NCBI GenBank assembly: GCA_028696915.1
Contig: JAQVGB010000031.1
Span: 1 to 11,033, forward strand
DNA: 11,033 bases
Reading direction: 5' to 3'
Origin: Candidatus Dojkabacteria bacterium
GTDB taxonomy: Bacteria; Patescibacteriota; Dojkabacteria; SC72; JAFGCJ01
Below the pieces are notes generated by a model. It saw nothing but the letters and a program-made list of their open reading frames with translations. It made no database searches and was not told the origin of the DNA. Of this stretch, positions 1 to 6,443 are shown one piece after another. Position numbers and translations under genes: made by a program. The number at the start of each line of letters is the position of its first letter. Position 1 is the first letter of the stretch.

Positions 1-68
1 AATCCCGCTAATGTATAGTGTATAAACGGCCTCCTGGTAAGCTTTCTGCGCTATGGGTTAGCGGGATT
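1..68. repeat. Perfect 11-bp inverted repeat enclosing 46 bases
   Basis: The arm AATCCCGCTAA at 1-11 is the exact reverse complement of TTAGCGGGATT at 58-68. A transcript on either strand could form an 11-bp stem with a 46-base loop. On the + strand the loop carries CCTCCT (30-35), which resembles an anti-Shine-Dalgarno sequence. There is no T-run directly after the right arm, so it is not a normal intrinsic terminator. It could be a structured RNA, the end of an upstream gene's 3' region, or the terminal repeats of a tiny mobile element. The left flank is outside the window, so a target-site duplication cannot be tested. Confidence 0.6.
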
Positions 69-165
69 TCCGTGCGCCTTTCTCACGTTTCATATTGGAT
101 CCTGACGGTAATATAAGAATATTCTGGCATTGTGTGGGATATTGGGAATTTTCGGCTGTGACTTT

Positions 166-174
166 TGTTACAAT
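166..174 (+). promoter_or_regulatory. Probable extended -10 promoter for the zinc-finger gene
   Basis: TG at 166-167, one base, then TACAAT at 169-174 form an extended -10 element. No good -35 is visible, which is common for extended -10 promoters. Transcription would start near 181, giving a leader of about 41 bases before the ATG at 222. Confidence 0.4.
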
Positions 175-221
175 GCACGGTGCGAGAGCCCGAAGAGTAG
201 AAGAATTGATAGCTCGAGCAA

Positions 222-1010
222 ATGCAACCTTTCATCCCGTGGGAAATAAGTAGACGGAGATTCCTGCGTCTTGTTGGGGGTAGTATTTTTCGGAGTGCTG
301 TGCGCGGGGTGCCAGGTGCGGAGTGGGTTCTTGATGGGGAATTGAACGACTATGACGCATTTCTCCTGCACCAGATCGTATATCCACGGGTTGTGAACCG
401 TGGAGATCAGTATTATGTCCCTGTTGAGGTCGGGTGGGGGTATGGGACGTGGCATAATCGTACGGAGGAGACACTCCTGTATCGTGGAAACGATCTGAGG
501 CGATTGATGGCGGAAAGAGGATTAGTTTCGTCAGAATTATCTCGAAGACATCAACGACTCTTCGAAATGACAGATGCCGGAATAGACGGAATTAAAGAGC
601 GGATCGTCGATCAGCGGGGGTGGAGTGAAGACGACATGCTGACAAGTGATACTTTCGCTGGACTTCTTGCCTTGCGTGGTCCCAAAGACCTTTTTAGACG
701 TTATCTTGTGTATCGGACGAGCCGTCCCGACGATGACCCGGTTGAGGTGGAATGCATGGGCTGTGCGTTTGTATGTGACTATGCTGATATCGATGACTAT
801 AACGGTCATCTTCGGCACACTCACTACAGTTATTTTCAATGGCCGCGCCTGCCGTGGGTTGCCGATTTGGGGACGTCGTTGGTTGACCTGATTCCGTCAG
901 GAAGGCCGGATGATTACCGTCGGGATCGTGGACGCCCGGGCGTGCTATTGGTGTCCGAGGATGTGTATCGTGGTTTCAGGAGAAGGGGTGGTGCTAGAAG
1001 GCGTGTGTGA
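222..1010 (+). CDS. Unrecognised protein with C2H2-like zinc-finger motif and Tat-like N-terminus
   Basis: I do not recognise this 262-residue family. Two things stand out. Near the C-terminus, C178-x2-C181, another Cys at 185, then H196, H199 and H201 resemble a C2H2 zinc finger, with C178/C181 and H196/H201 as the likeliest ligands. At residues 10-16, SRRRFLR matches the twin-arginine consensus, but the following segment is only weakly hydrophobic and contains arginines at 24 and 28, so export is doubtful. The last 35 residues are rich in Arg and Gly, which suggests nucleic-acid contact. The middle has no recognisable domain or membrane span. The ATG at 222 is the only standard start after an in-frame stop at 210-212, and it lacks a Shine-Dalgarno sequence. 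The gene runs alone and converges on the alkyltransferase gene with 30 bases between. Nucleic-acid binding is inference. Confidence 0.65.
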   Translation: MQPFIPWEISRRRFLRLVGGSIFRSAVRGVPGAEWVLDGELNDYDAFLLHQIVYPRVVNRGDQYYVPVEVGWGYGTWHNRTEETLLYRGNDLRRLMAERGLVSSELSRRHQRLFEMTDAGIDGIKERIVDQRGWSEDDMLTSDTFAGLLALRGPKDLFRRYLVYRTSRPDDDPVEVECMGCAFVCDYADIDDYNGHLRHTHYSYFQWPRLPWVADLGTSLVDLIPSGRPDDYRRDRGRPGVLLVSEDVYRGFRRRGGARRRV

Positions 1011-1040
1011 GATCAATGATCACTACAAGTTTGGTGCATG

Positions 1041-1376
1041 CTAGAAGGGGCCTGTGTTTTCCGTCTCTCCCGTTTTCCACCGCGAAACTGACAGATCAAT
1101 TCTTCCATTCTTGAACACAACGCCTTCTTCTTTAAGAAGCTGGTGCTTGCGGGCGAGTCCGCCTTTTGCCGAGTAGCCGGTTAGTGAACCGTCAGCCGAT
1201 ACAACCCTGTGACAGGGGACTTCCGGTGCGAAGGGGTTCATTTTCATGAAAAAGCCAACAGCTCGGGCGGCCCGGTCATTTCCGGCTAGCCGTGCGATCT
1301 GGCCGTATGTGGTGACTGCCCCGACAGGGATCCTGCGGGTAATAGAATAGATTTTTTCTCGAAAGGATTTGTTCAT
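1041..1376 (-). CDS. O6-alkylguanine-DNA alkyltransferase (MGMT/Ogt-type), catalytic domain only
   Basis: This family repairs O6-alkylguanine by moving the alkyl group irreversibly onto an active-site cysteine. The 111-residue product carries the signature PCHRV with C55 as acceptor, so it is not an alkyltransferase-like protein, where Trp replaces the Cys. Also visible are the helix-turn-helix region VGAVTTYGQIARLAG (18-32), the RAVG motif (38-41) with its arginine finger R38, and the GY...GG binding-loop residues (67-73). Full-length MGMT/Ogt has an extra N-terminal domain that is absent here, as in other short one-domain members. The start ATG has no Shine-Dalgarno sequence but sits 6 bases after an extended -10, which points to a leaderless mRNA. 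It is divergent from the flavodoxin-like gene. The C-terminal 20 residues are a non-conserved polar tail. Confidence 0.93.
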   Translation of the reverse strand: MNKSFREKIYSITRRIPVGAVTTYGQIARLAGNDRAARAVGFFMKMNPFAPEVPCHRVVSADGSLTGYSAKGGLARKHQLLKEEGVVFKNGRIDLSVSRWKTGETENTGPF

Positions 1377-1382
1377 ATTTGA

Positions 1383-1391
1383 AGTATAGCA
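1383..1391 (-). promoter_or_regulatory. Extended -10 immediately upstream of alkyltransferase start (leaderless)
   Basis: Read on the minus strand, TG, one base, then TATACT ends 6 bases before the ATG. That distance would place the transcription start on the A of the start codon. No ribosome binding site is present. Confidence 0.6.
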
Positions 1392-1471
1392 TAGGGATAG
1401 AACGTGTTTGTCGTACTGCCCTTTTAAATCGCCGGGCGGCCAGAGGGTGTATACTTATAGCGGGTCGCGCA

Positions 1472-1500
1472 TTGAAGGAAGGACGTGCGGCAGTGATAAT
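1472..1500 (+). promoter_or_regulatory. Sigma70-type promoter for flavodoxin-like gene
   Basis: TTGAAG (1472-1477), a 17-base spacer and GATAAT (1495-1500) give a good vegetative promoter. Transcription would start near 1507, leaving a leader of about 10 bases with no Shine-Dalgarno sequence before the ATG at 1518. Confidence 0.6.
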
Positions 1501-1517
1501 TTTTAAACCAAAACGAA

Positions 1518-1997
1518 ATGCATATACTTGTCGTGTACGATTCTCAATTTGGCAACACCCGCACGGTCGCGGAGGCAATGTCCAAAGCAATCGGTGGGTC
1601 CGTTGTACCGACGTCTGAGCTTACCGCCGAAAAGCTCAAGAAAGCTGATCTTGTCATTGTCGGCAGTCCGATCCAGGGATGGCGTCCGACACAGAAGACA
1701 ATGGAAACGCTGTCGTCACTGCCTGAAAACGCACTGGAAGGAAAATCAGTCGCTGCGTTTGATACGCGCATCAAGATATTCTTTTCGGGAAGCGCTTCGG
1801 ACAAGATAGAGAAAATGCTTATGGAACGCGGTGGCCGGTCGATTATTGCCCCCGAGAAGTTCTATGTTGTGGGGAAAGAGGGCCCGCTTGTTGCCGGGGA
1901 GCTTAATCGTGCGGTGGTGTGGGCGAAGGAGGTGAAGAAGAAAGCGGAGGACGGGCTGACTGATGAACCTGATCTGTCTGAAGAGAAAAGCCAATAA
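1518..1997 (+). CDS. Flavodoxin-like FMN-binding protein
   Basis: This 159-residue protein has the flavodoxin fold signature: a first beta strand (HILVVYDS), then the FMN phosphate-binding loop SQFGNTRT at residues 9-16 and a helix running to A24. A second strand LVIVGSP (45-51) leads into a flavin-contact loop GSPIQGWRP, where W55 could stack on the isoalloxazine ring. Members carry electrons to partner oxidoreductases or act as small quinone/flavin reductases. The length matches short-chain flavodoxins. The last 25 residues are charged, low in hydrophobics and probably disordered. The gene is monocistronic and divergent from the alkyltransferase gene. Its redox partner cannot be told from this window. 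Flavodoxin superfamily membership is firm; the exact subfamily is not. Confidence 0.88.
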   Translation: MHILVVYDSQFGNTRTVAEAMSKAIGGSVVPTSELTAEKLKKADLVIVGSPIQGWRPTQKTMETLSSLPENALEGKSVAAFDTRIKIFFSGSASDKIEKMLMERGGRSIIAPEKFYVVGKEGPLVAGELNRAVVWAKEVKKKAEDGLTDEPDLSEEKSQ

Positions 1998-2034
1998 TCG
2001 GATATTCCAATATGTCTACGTGATCTCTAATCGC

Positions 2035-2595
2035 CTACTGATTCTGGGACGCATGGGTGCAACTGGACTGCAGGTGTCGCTGTCTGGTCATTGTTGTCGC
2101 TTCGGCGATAATTTCGTCGGATGTTGTTTGTATCCATCCTTTTTGTTCAGATAGTTCCCGGAAAGACTCACGTGCATGTCCGTTTCCATTCCCATTACTG
2201 TTCCCATTACCATTTCCGTCCGTTGAGGGGCCAGTAATGAGAAGCGTGAATGTGTCGAAAAGGAACGCCCGGGCTGTCTGTTCGTCTGTGTATTGAAGGA
2301 ACATATCTCTGACGGCGATTTTAAAGCCAAAGAGAAGTCGTTGAGGCTTACTGTGAATAAGTCCTTTGAAAATAGAGGATAATTGTGCAATTTTGGGGTC
2401 CTTGCGAAGTGCCCACAGGACTTGGAGATGAGGGGCGAGCATTTCGGGAATGGCGAGGAAGTACTCTGCTGAAGCTTCGGGTTCCGAGTAATGAAGATCG
2501 AAGAAACCACGGGGATCACGCCATAGTGGAACAGTCTGTCGGGGATTCTTGAGGGTTTTGTTTGGTTCTTCTATTTGTAAAGAGCAGTTTTCCAC
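2035..2595 (-). CDS. Unrecognised protein with Asn-Gly tandem repeat linker
   Basis: No family is recognised for this 186-residue product. Residues 20-125 look like a globular helical domain, with clusters such as FFDLHYSEPEASAEYFLAIP and FLFDTFTLLI. A low-complexity tract of alternating Asn and Gly follows (127-139) and acts as a flexible linker to a polar C-terminal tail of about 47 residues. The tract is encoded by an imperfect 12-bp tandem repeat. There is no signal peptide or clear membrane span. The best start is GTG at 2595: no Shine-Dalgarno sequence, but a GATAAT lies 8 bases upstream with TTGCAT a further 17 bases away, which suggests a leaderless message. It lies downstream of the ABC operon on the same strand with a 75-base gap and converges with the flavodoxin-like gene. 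Confidence 0.65.
   Translation of the reverse strand: MENCSLQIEEPNKTLKNPRQTVPLWRDPRGFFDLHYSEPEASAEYFLAIPEMLAPHLQVLWALRKDPKIAQLSSIFKGLIHSKPQRLLFGFKIAVRDMFLQYTDEQTARAFLFDTFTLLITGPSTDGNGNGNSNGNGNGHARESFRELSEQKGWIQTTSDEIIAEATTMTRQRHLQSSCTHASQNQ
2181..2220. repeat. Imperfect 12-bp tandem repeat encoding the Asn-Gly linker
   Basis: TTCCCATTAC occurs exactly at 2189-2198 and 2201-2210, and diverged copies flank it on both sides. The 12-base unit is in frame with the minus-strand gene, so a gain or loss of one unit changes the linker by four residues without a frameshift. Confidence 0.7.
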
Positions 2596-2603
2596 AGTCG
2601 GCG

Positions 2604-2632
2604 ATTATCTTCAAAAATAAGCACTCATGCAA
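2604..2632 (-). promoter_or_regulatory. Probable promoter of the Asn-Gly repeat gene
   Basis: On the minus strand, TTGCAT (2632-2627), a 17-base spacer and GATAAT (2609-2604) precede the GTG start by 8 bases. The transcript would begin at or next to the start codon. Confidence 0.45.
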
Positions 2633-2670
2633 GTCCGGAGAATTTTGAAATGGTTACAATAAGCGGAGGA

Positions 2671-3951
2671 TCATTTTTTCTTCAAGGAGAACTGGAGGGT
2701 CAAAATGCGGCCGGAGGAAAAGATCTGTGCGGCGACAACGGTTCCGATGATGACCAGTCCGGCAAGATAGATGTTGGCGAAGATCACCGGTTCGATATTT
2801 CCAAGAAGCAGGTTCGGGGTGGCAGTGAAGGTGTGAGTGAACGGAATGATGTTGATGAATGTTTGGAGGGTGGGGGAGAGGGATGAGATATCGGTGAACA
2901 TTGACAGGAGATAGGGCACGATTAAAAGAAGCATCAGCGGTGCAATGACACTCTGGGCGCTTTTGGCATCCTGAGCGAACGATCCGAGAATGAATGCGAT
3001 CGACAGTGCGGTCAGTATGCTCAGGAACAGTGTTATCCCAAGCAGTAGATAATCGCTTGTGGTCAAGACAAGCCCCAGTTGCCGCATCACCTCCTGCTGT
3101 CCGGTTTGCTCGACCATTTGTCCGGAAATATTGCCAAGTCCGCTCATGTAGTTCTGCATTCCCCATAGATAGGCAACGGCGAATAGGAGTGAAACGAGAC
3201 CAGCACTGATAAGTTTTGCCGCAACGACCGCTTTCCTGTCCACGGGGGTAGATAGAAGTGTCTCGAGGGTCTTATTTTCTTTTTCGGTCGCGATAGAGCT
3301 GGCGATCAGCTGGGAAGCCAGCGTTATGACAAGGAACAGCACGATCGGGATGAATACAGTCTGACCACTGATGAACTGGAGGACCATCTGCGGCGAAACA
3401 TTCGCTTCGTTGTTTCCAATGACGGCGACGCTATTCATGAGGACCGGATTTTTGAGAAATTGCGGGTCTTGCCCTGTGTTTTCGGCGATGAGCGCACTGC
3501 TGATCGTTTCATTAATAGTTGCAAATGCTTGTTCCGCTTGGGCGATGTTCATGTTTGCCATGAACGACAGTCCTTGTATCTCGGAATAGAGATCGACGGA
3601 TTGTGCCTGACCGGTCTGGATACCAGCGTCAAATCCTGCAGGAATGACGAGCGCCAGATTATCGTCTGTATCCCTGAACGCGTTCTTGATGTCGTCAGGA
3701 GAAAGGTCCGGACGCTGTTCGACCTCAAGTGATCCCGTTTCTAATAGTGAAATAATCGACTGTGAGGTCGTTGAATTATCCTGGTCGATAACAATAATGC
3801 TCTGCTCCTCCTGCGCCTGTTCGTCGGTCTCTCTGCCGATAACGGTGCCGATGAAATTGAATGCGAGGATTACAATGACGAACGGTGCGATGACCTGGGG
3901 TGTGAGTAGCTCTCTCAGTTCTTTCTCGAGGAGAAGTAGAAATTTGTTCAT
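2671..3951 (-). CDS. ABC-2 type transporter permease (NatB-like)
   Basis: This 426-residue integral membrane subunit pairs with the ATPase encoded just upstream. It has one N-terminal membrane span (about 20-38), a large external domain (40-195), then about five more spans (198-218, 243-263, 301-323, 334-352, 388-411). The cytoplasmic segment after the second span contains EKENKTLETLLSTPVDR (223-239), the conserved E-x-E/K-x-x-T-L-E-x-L-L-x-T-P motif of ABC-2/NatB permeases that contacts the ATPase. This topology is typical of NatB and related exporters. The substrate (sodium, drug, lipid or protein export) cannot be inferred. The start codon overlaps the ATPase stop as ATGA and lacks a Shine-Dalgarno sequence, so translation is probably coupled. 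The short basic tail ends LKKK. Confidence 0.92.
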   Translation of the reverse strand: MNKFLLLLEKELRELLTPQVIAPFVIVILAFNFIGTVIGRETDEQAQEEQSIIVIDQDNSTTSQSIISLLETGSLEVEQRPDLSPDDIKNAFRDTDDNLALVIPAGFDAGIQTGQAQSVDLYSEIQGLSFMANMNIAQAEQAFATINETISSALIAENTGQDPQFLKNPVLMNSVAVIGNNEANVSPQMVLQFISGQTVFIPIVLFLVITLASQLIASSIATEKENKTLETLLSTPVDRKAVVAAKLISAGLVSLLFAVAYLWGMQNYMSGLGNISGQMVEQTGQQEVMRQLGLVLTTSDYLLLGITLFLSILTALSIAFILGSFAQDAKSAQSVIAPLMLLLIVPYLLSMFTDISSLSPTLQTFINIIPFTHTFTATPNLLLGNIEPVIFANIYLAGLVIIGTVVAAQIFSSGRILTLQFSLKKK

Positions 3952-4691
3952 GCCGTTGTTGGATGATGAGAGGTGAGTTTCGCGAACACTTCTTCAAGAT
4001 TGTGTGCTCCGTATTTTTTCTTGAGCTCGTCAGGCTTACCGCTTTCGATGATTTTGCCGTGGTTCATAAGTGCGACCCGGTTTGAAAGGTATTCGATCTC
4101 AAGCATATTATGTGACGAAAGGATGACCGCCATACCTTCCTTCGAGAGGTTACGAATGGTTTCCCGTATAGAAAGGGCATTGACAACATCGAGTCCGCTG
4201 GTGGGCTCGTCGAGGATCGCGAGTTTTGGTTTTGTCATGACGGTTCGCGCAAGCAGGAGCTTGCGTACCATTCCCTTGCTATAGGTGCTGATTTTGTCCT
4301 TGAGCCGGTTCCCGAGATCAACGATCTCGCGTGCGCGGGCGATTGCTTCACGTCGGTCTGAGGCGCTATCGAGATACATACCGGCCATGAATTTCAGATA
4401 CGTGATCCCCGTCATGTTTTTGTAGGTGCCTGCCTCTTCGGGGAGATACGTGATGAGTGTGCGCGCCACCTTTGGTTCCTTCACGACATCATGTCCGTAG
4501 ATGGAGACTTTTCCGCCCGTCGGATTGAGGAGTGTCGCAAGGATGCGCAGGATTGTCGTTTTTCCGGCTCCGTTAGGTCCGATCAAGGCGAAAATCTCGC
4601 GCGGTTTGACTTGAAACGATACGTTTGAAACGGCGGTGATCTTTCCGTAGTCCTTTTTTAGGTTTTTCACGTCGACCGCGTGGTTGGTCAT
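3948..4691 (-). CDS. ABC transporter ATP-binding protein (NatA-like)
   Basis: This is the ATPase subunit energising the adjacent permease. Numbered from the preferred start at 4691 (247 residues), it shows Walker A GPNGAGKTT (38-46), a Q-loop region with LPE in place of LPQ (83-85), the signature YSKGM (137-141) as a variant of LSGGQ, Walker B LAILDEP (157-163), the D-loop SGLD and the H-loop H194. All catalytic residues needed for ATP hydrolysis are present. YSKGM is common in this CcmA/NatA export subfamily. The reading frame stays open upstream to an ATG at 4802, but those 37 extra residues precede the normal ABC beginning and do not resemble the family. The ATG at 4691 gives MTNHAVDVKNLKKDYG, a typical start, and an extended -10 lies 34 bases upstream of it. 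It is the first gene of a two-gene operon. Confidence 0.93.
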   Translation of the reverse strand: MTNHAVDVKNLKKDYGKITAVSNVSFQVKPREIFALIGPNGAGKTTILRILATLLNPTGGKVSIYGHDVVKEPKVARTLITYLPEEAGTYKNMTGITYLKFMAGMYLDSASDRREAIARAREIVDLGNRLKDKISTYSKGMVRKLLLARTVMTKPKLAILDEPTSGLDVVNALSIRETIRNLSKEGMAVILSSHNMLEIEYLSNRVALMNHGKIIESGKPDELKKKYGAHNLEEVFAKLTSHHPTTA

Positions 4692-4724
4692 GTGATTGGC
4701 GATGTGCTCAATTGGGACTGTTCC

Positions 4725-4733
4725 AGTGTACCA
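4725..4733 (-). promoter_or_regulatory. Extended -10 promoter of the ABC exporter operon
   Basis: On the minus strand, TG, one base and TACACT predict a transcription start near 4718, about 27 bases ahead of the preferred ATPase start at 4691. This supports the shorter ATPase. No clear -35 is seen. Confidence 0.45.
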
Positions 4734-4834
4734 TATCTTTGATGCTAGGTGATAAGTGAGAGCTTTGTTACCTCTATCGGCAGGTTGAACATTGCCGGAC
4801 ACATACCCGACTGTTCAGGGATCGGTGGTCAGGG

Positions 4835-4840
4835 TATACT
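4835..4840 (+). promoter_or_regulatory. -10 element for the PsbP-like gene
   Basis: TATACT predicts a transcript beginning near 4847, 33 bases ahead of the preferred start at 4880. The -35 region is weak (TGTTCA at 4812-4817, 17-base spacing). It lies in the divergent intergenic region shared with the ABC operon. Confidence 0.4.
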
Positions 4841-4867
4841 GGGCGCAGAAACAGAAGCATGAACTGT

Positions 4868-4872
4868 GAGGA
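4868..4872 (+). promoter_or_regulatory. Shine-Dalgarno sequence that decides the start at 4880
   Basis: GAGGA ends 7 bases before the ATG at 4880. The earlier in-frame ATG at 4859 has no such site, so the later start is preferred. This is one of the few convincing ribosome binding sites in the window. Confidence 0.6.
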
Positions 4873-4879
4873 TCACGAA

Positions 4880-5716
4880 ATGAGCAGTCTTGAATCGAAC
4901 AACGTGAAGAAGGCCGATCCGACGCTGTCAATTCCTCCCCGTCAGGAAGGACCTGAAGAAAAAAAGAGTGCCGAACATGCCGGACGGACCGTTTCGTTTA
5001 AAGGCGCTCTGATGTATCTCCCCTTCGTGCTGTTTGCATGCGTGGGGATCGGACTGATGGGATATGTGCTGTTCGCATCTGTTTTTGGGAACGATGAAAA
5101 AGCGGACGGTATGCAAGGGCAGGACTCTGCTTTGACGCAGGATCAAGACCAGGACACGGACGGACAAAATGACGTCAATCATGAAACCGACGGGATTCTA
5201 CCGGACGAAAGCGAGGAGGAGCAGGGTGATGTCGAAGATGGTACTGTTCATGGAGGGTGGGCTGTATACCGCAGTACAGAGCTTGGATTTTCAGTAGAGC
5301 ATCCCGAGGAGTACGTTCCCGAAACTATTTTCGACGAAAGTGGGCAGAATCCCTTGTGTATCGTGTTCTGCACGGAAACAGTGTCCGGTGATCATCTTTC
5401 AGTGGGGAGGCCGTACTTTGTTCTTGGGTTTGGGCCTGACGCGGGGGCGTGTTTTCGTTCCCCGGATGAAATGACGGGTGGTGTAGAATCTTCGGATATT
5501 CGGATGACGGTAGCGGGTGAAACCGTTGAAGGAGAAGCGGTGACGTTCGATCTCGGCGGTGAAATGATGGTCAACAGCACGGTTATGCTGGAAAGACAGG
5601 ATACGCCGTCGGAGTACGAGTTTTTTGCGATTTCGTGGGAGTATGCCGAGATCGACGAAGACGATGTGAAACTTGACTTACTGGGAATGGCCGAATCGAT
5701 ACGGTGGCTTGAGTAG
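4880..5716 (+). CDS. Single-pass membrane protein with extracytoplasmic PsbP-like domain
   Basis: The 278-residue product has a polar cytoplasmic N-terminus, one membrane span (about 43-69, no cleavage site evident), then a long acidic Gln/Asp/Glu-rich linker (about 75-125) and a C-terminal domain of about 150 residues. That domain opens with WAVYRSTELGFSVEHPEEY and closes with a MAESIRWLE-type ending. These match the 'Y....GFS..YP..Y ... S..W' pattern of PsbP-like domains, common in anchored bacterial proteins of unknown role. Three cysteines lie in the outer domain, so a disulfide is possible. The ATG at 4880 is chosen over 4859 because only it has a Shine-Dalgarno sequence. The gene is transcribed alone, divergent from the ABC exporter. 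The domain call rests on pattern resemblance, and the function is unknown. Confidence 0.78.
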   Translation: MSSLESNNVKKADPTLSIPPRQEGPEEKKSAEHAGRTVSFKGALMYLPFVLFACVGIGLMGYVLFASVFGNDEKADGMQGQDSALTQDQDQDTDGQNDVNHETDGILPDESEEEQGDVEDGTVHGGWAVYRSTELGFSVEHPEEYVPETIFDESGQNPLCIVFCTETVSGDHLSVGRPYFVLGFGPDAGACFRSPDEMTGGVESSDIRMTVAGETVEGEAVTFDLGGEMMVNSTVMLERQDTPSEYEFFAISWEYAEIDEDDVKLDLLGMAESIRWLE

Positions 5717-5765
5717 GGTGATCGTCGAATCCGGCATCGTTTTCTGCAGAACTTTGGTCAGTATT

Positions 5766-5793
5766 CCGCGGACACTATACAGCAGTGCCGCGG
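5766..5793. other. Strong hairpin downstream of the PsbP-like gene, without a U-tract
   Basis: CCGCGG, one bulged A and CACT (5766-5776) pair with AGTG and CCGCGG (5784-5793) around a 7-base loop, giving a 10-bp GC-rich stem with a single bulge. It begins 49 bases after the stop codon. No T-run follows on either strand, so it is more likely a 3'-end stabilising structure or processing site than an intrinsic terminator. The rest of 5717-5917 holds nothing I recognise. Confidence 0.5.
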
Positions 5794-5917
5794 CGATAGA
5801 GATGGTGATACCCATGGAATATCTGTTAAGAGATCAGTGCCGGTGTACGGTTGTCCGCATAATCAGCAATGGGGGTTGATTCTACACCTCTCGCTGGGAT
5901 AGTCAATAGACAAACAA

Positions 5918-5942
5918 AAACCGGCGGACATGCCGCCGGTTT
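5918..5942 (-). terminator. Intrinsic terminator of the RRM gene
   Basis: AAACCGGCGG (5918-5927) and CCGCCGGTTT (5933-5942) form a perfect 10-bp stem with a 5-base loop. Read on the minus strand a T-rich tail follows (TTTTTGTTTG). It lies 24 bases after the RRM gene stop. T-rich sequence on the other side is poorer, but it may also stop + strand transcription. Confidence 0.9.
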
Positions 5943-5966
5943 GTTTCCTTCAAGAAAAACAGTGAC

Positions 5967-6242
5967 TTAGTACTGTCCCTGTGATCTGAAGTCGTTTCGC
6001 GGTCTTTCTTCTCGAGGCCGAGCGAAGTCGATCCTCAGCTCACGTCCATCGAGAGGTTGGCCGTTCTGCGCTTCCATTGCCGCTTTGGCCGCTTCCTCGG
6101 TCTTGAACGTCACGAAGGCGAAACCCTTCTGGGCTGGCTTGTAGATGTTCTCGATCTCTCCATACTGAGAGAAGAGCTCCTCCAACGCCTCCTGCGTGGT
6201 GCTATACGAGAGATTCCCCACGAACAACTTTTTGGGGTCCAT
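5967..6242 (-). CDS. Small RRM-domain RNA-binding protein
   Basis: This 91-residue protein is almost entirely one RNA recognition motif. RNP2 is LFVGNL (6-11) and RNP1 is KGFAFVTF (39-46), with the aromatic residues that stack on RNA bases. The C-terminus is a short basic, Arg/Pro-rich tail. This resembles the stand-alone RRM proteins (Rbp type) of cyanobacteria and many uncultivated bacteria, where they bind mRNA and have been linked to cold response and message localisation. A role here is inference. The frame is open upstream to a TTG at 6275, but the RRM begins naturally at MDPKKLFVGNL, so 6242 is chosen. No Shine-Dalgarno sequence precedes it, and the upstream 20 bases are nearly pure A/T. 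It is monocistronic, with a clear terminator, and divergent from the response regulator. Confidence 0.93.
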   Translation of the reverse strand: MDPKKLFVGNLSYSTTQEALEELFSQYGEIENIYKPAQKGFAFVTFKTEEAAKAAMEAQNGQPLDGRELRIDFARPREERPRNDFRSQGQY

Positions 6243-6443
6243 AGATATATAGATATAAAAAGTAATGCAACGCAATTGGGAATACTCTATAACACACTTA
6301 GGACAGTACCTCAGAGGTTAGTAGTATCACAACCGGTCACCTAATTTTAGCAGGATGGCAGGGGTTATGCAAGGAGTCCACTGTTCCTATAGTGACAATT
6401 ATTTGGTGGTGTTTAACCGGTGTCGAGGAAGTACAAATAGTGA

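Noticed and set aside
1..68. Integron attC site or tRNA-like structure at the window start
   Set aside because: The right-hand side does not match the GTTRRRY core, and an 11-bp stem with a 46-base loop does not fit a tRNA cloverleaf.
991..1048. Direct repeat TGCTAGAAGG at 992-1001 and 1039-1048
   Set aside because: Only 10 bases, lies at the ends of two convergent genes, and has no further copies or flanking signs of insertion, so chance is the simplest explanation.
2654..3166. Long open frames antisense or out of frame to the ABC permease and other genes
   Set aside because: They lie entirely inside genes with clear family motifs and show low-complexity or improbable composition, as expected of shadow frames.
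4692..4802. N-terminal extension of the ABC ATPase from the ATG at 4802
   Set aside because: The extra 37 residues do not resemble the family, and a likely promoter lies within this stretch, so the start at 4691 is preferred.
5679..5815. A 45-codon hydrophobic frame on the minus strand (starts MGITISIAAALLYS), possibly a small membrane peptide
   Set aside because: It overlaps the 3' end of the PsbP-like gene in antisense, has no ribosome binding site or clear promoter, and its second half looks like non-coding translation. Kept only as a remark, not a gene call.
6243..6275. Upstream TTG start for the RRM protein
   Set aside because: It would add an A/T-driven sequence (Tyr/Ile-rich) that is not part of the RRM fold; the ATG at 6242 begins the domain naturally.
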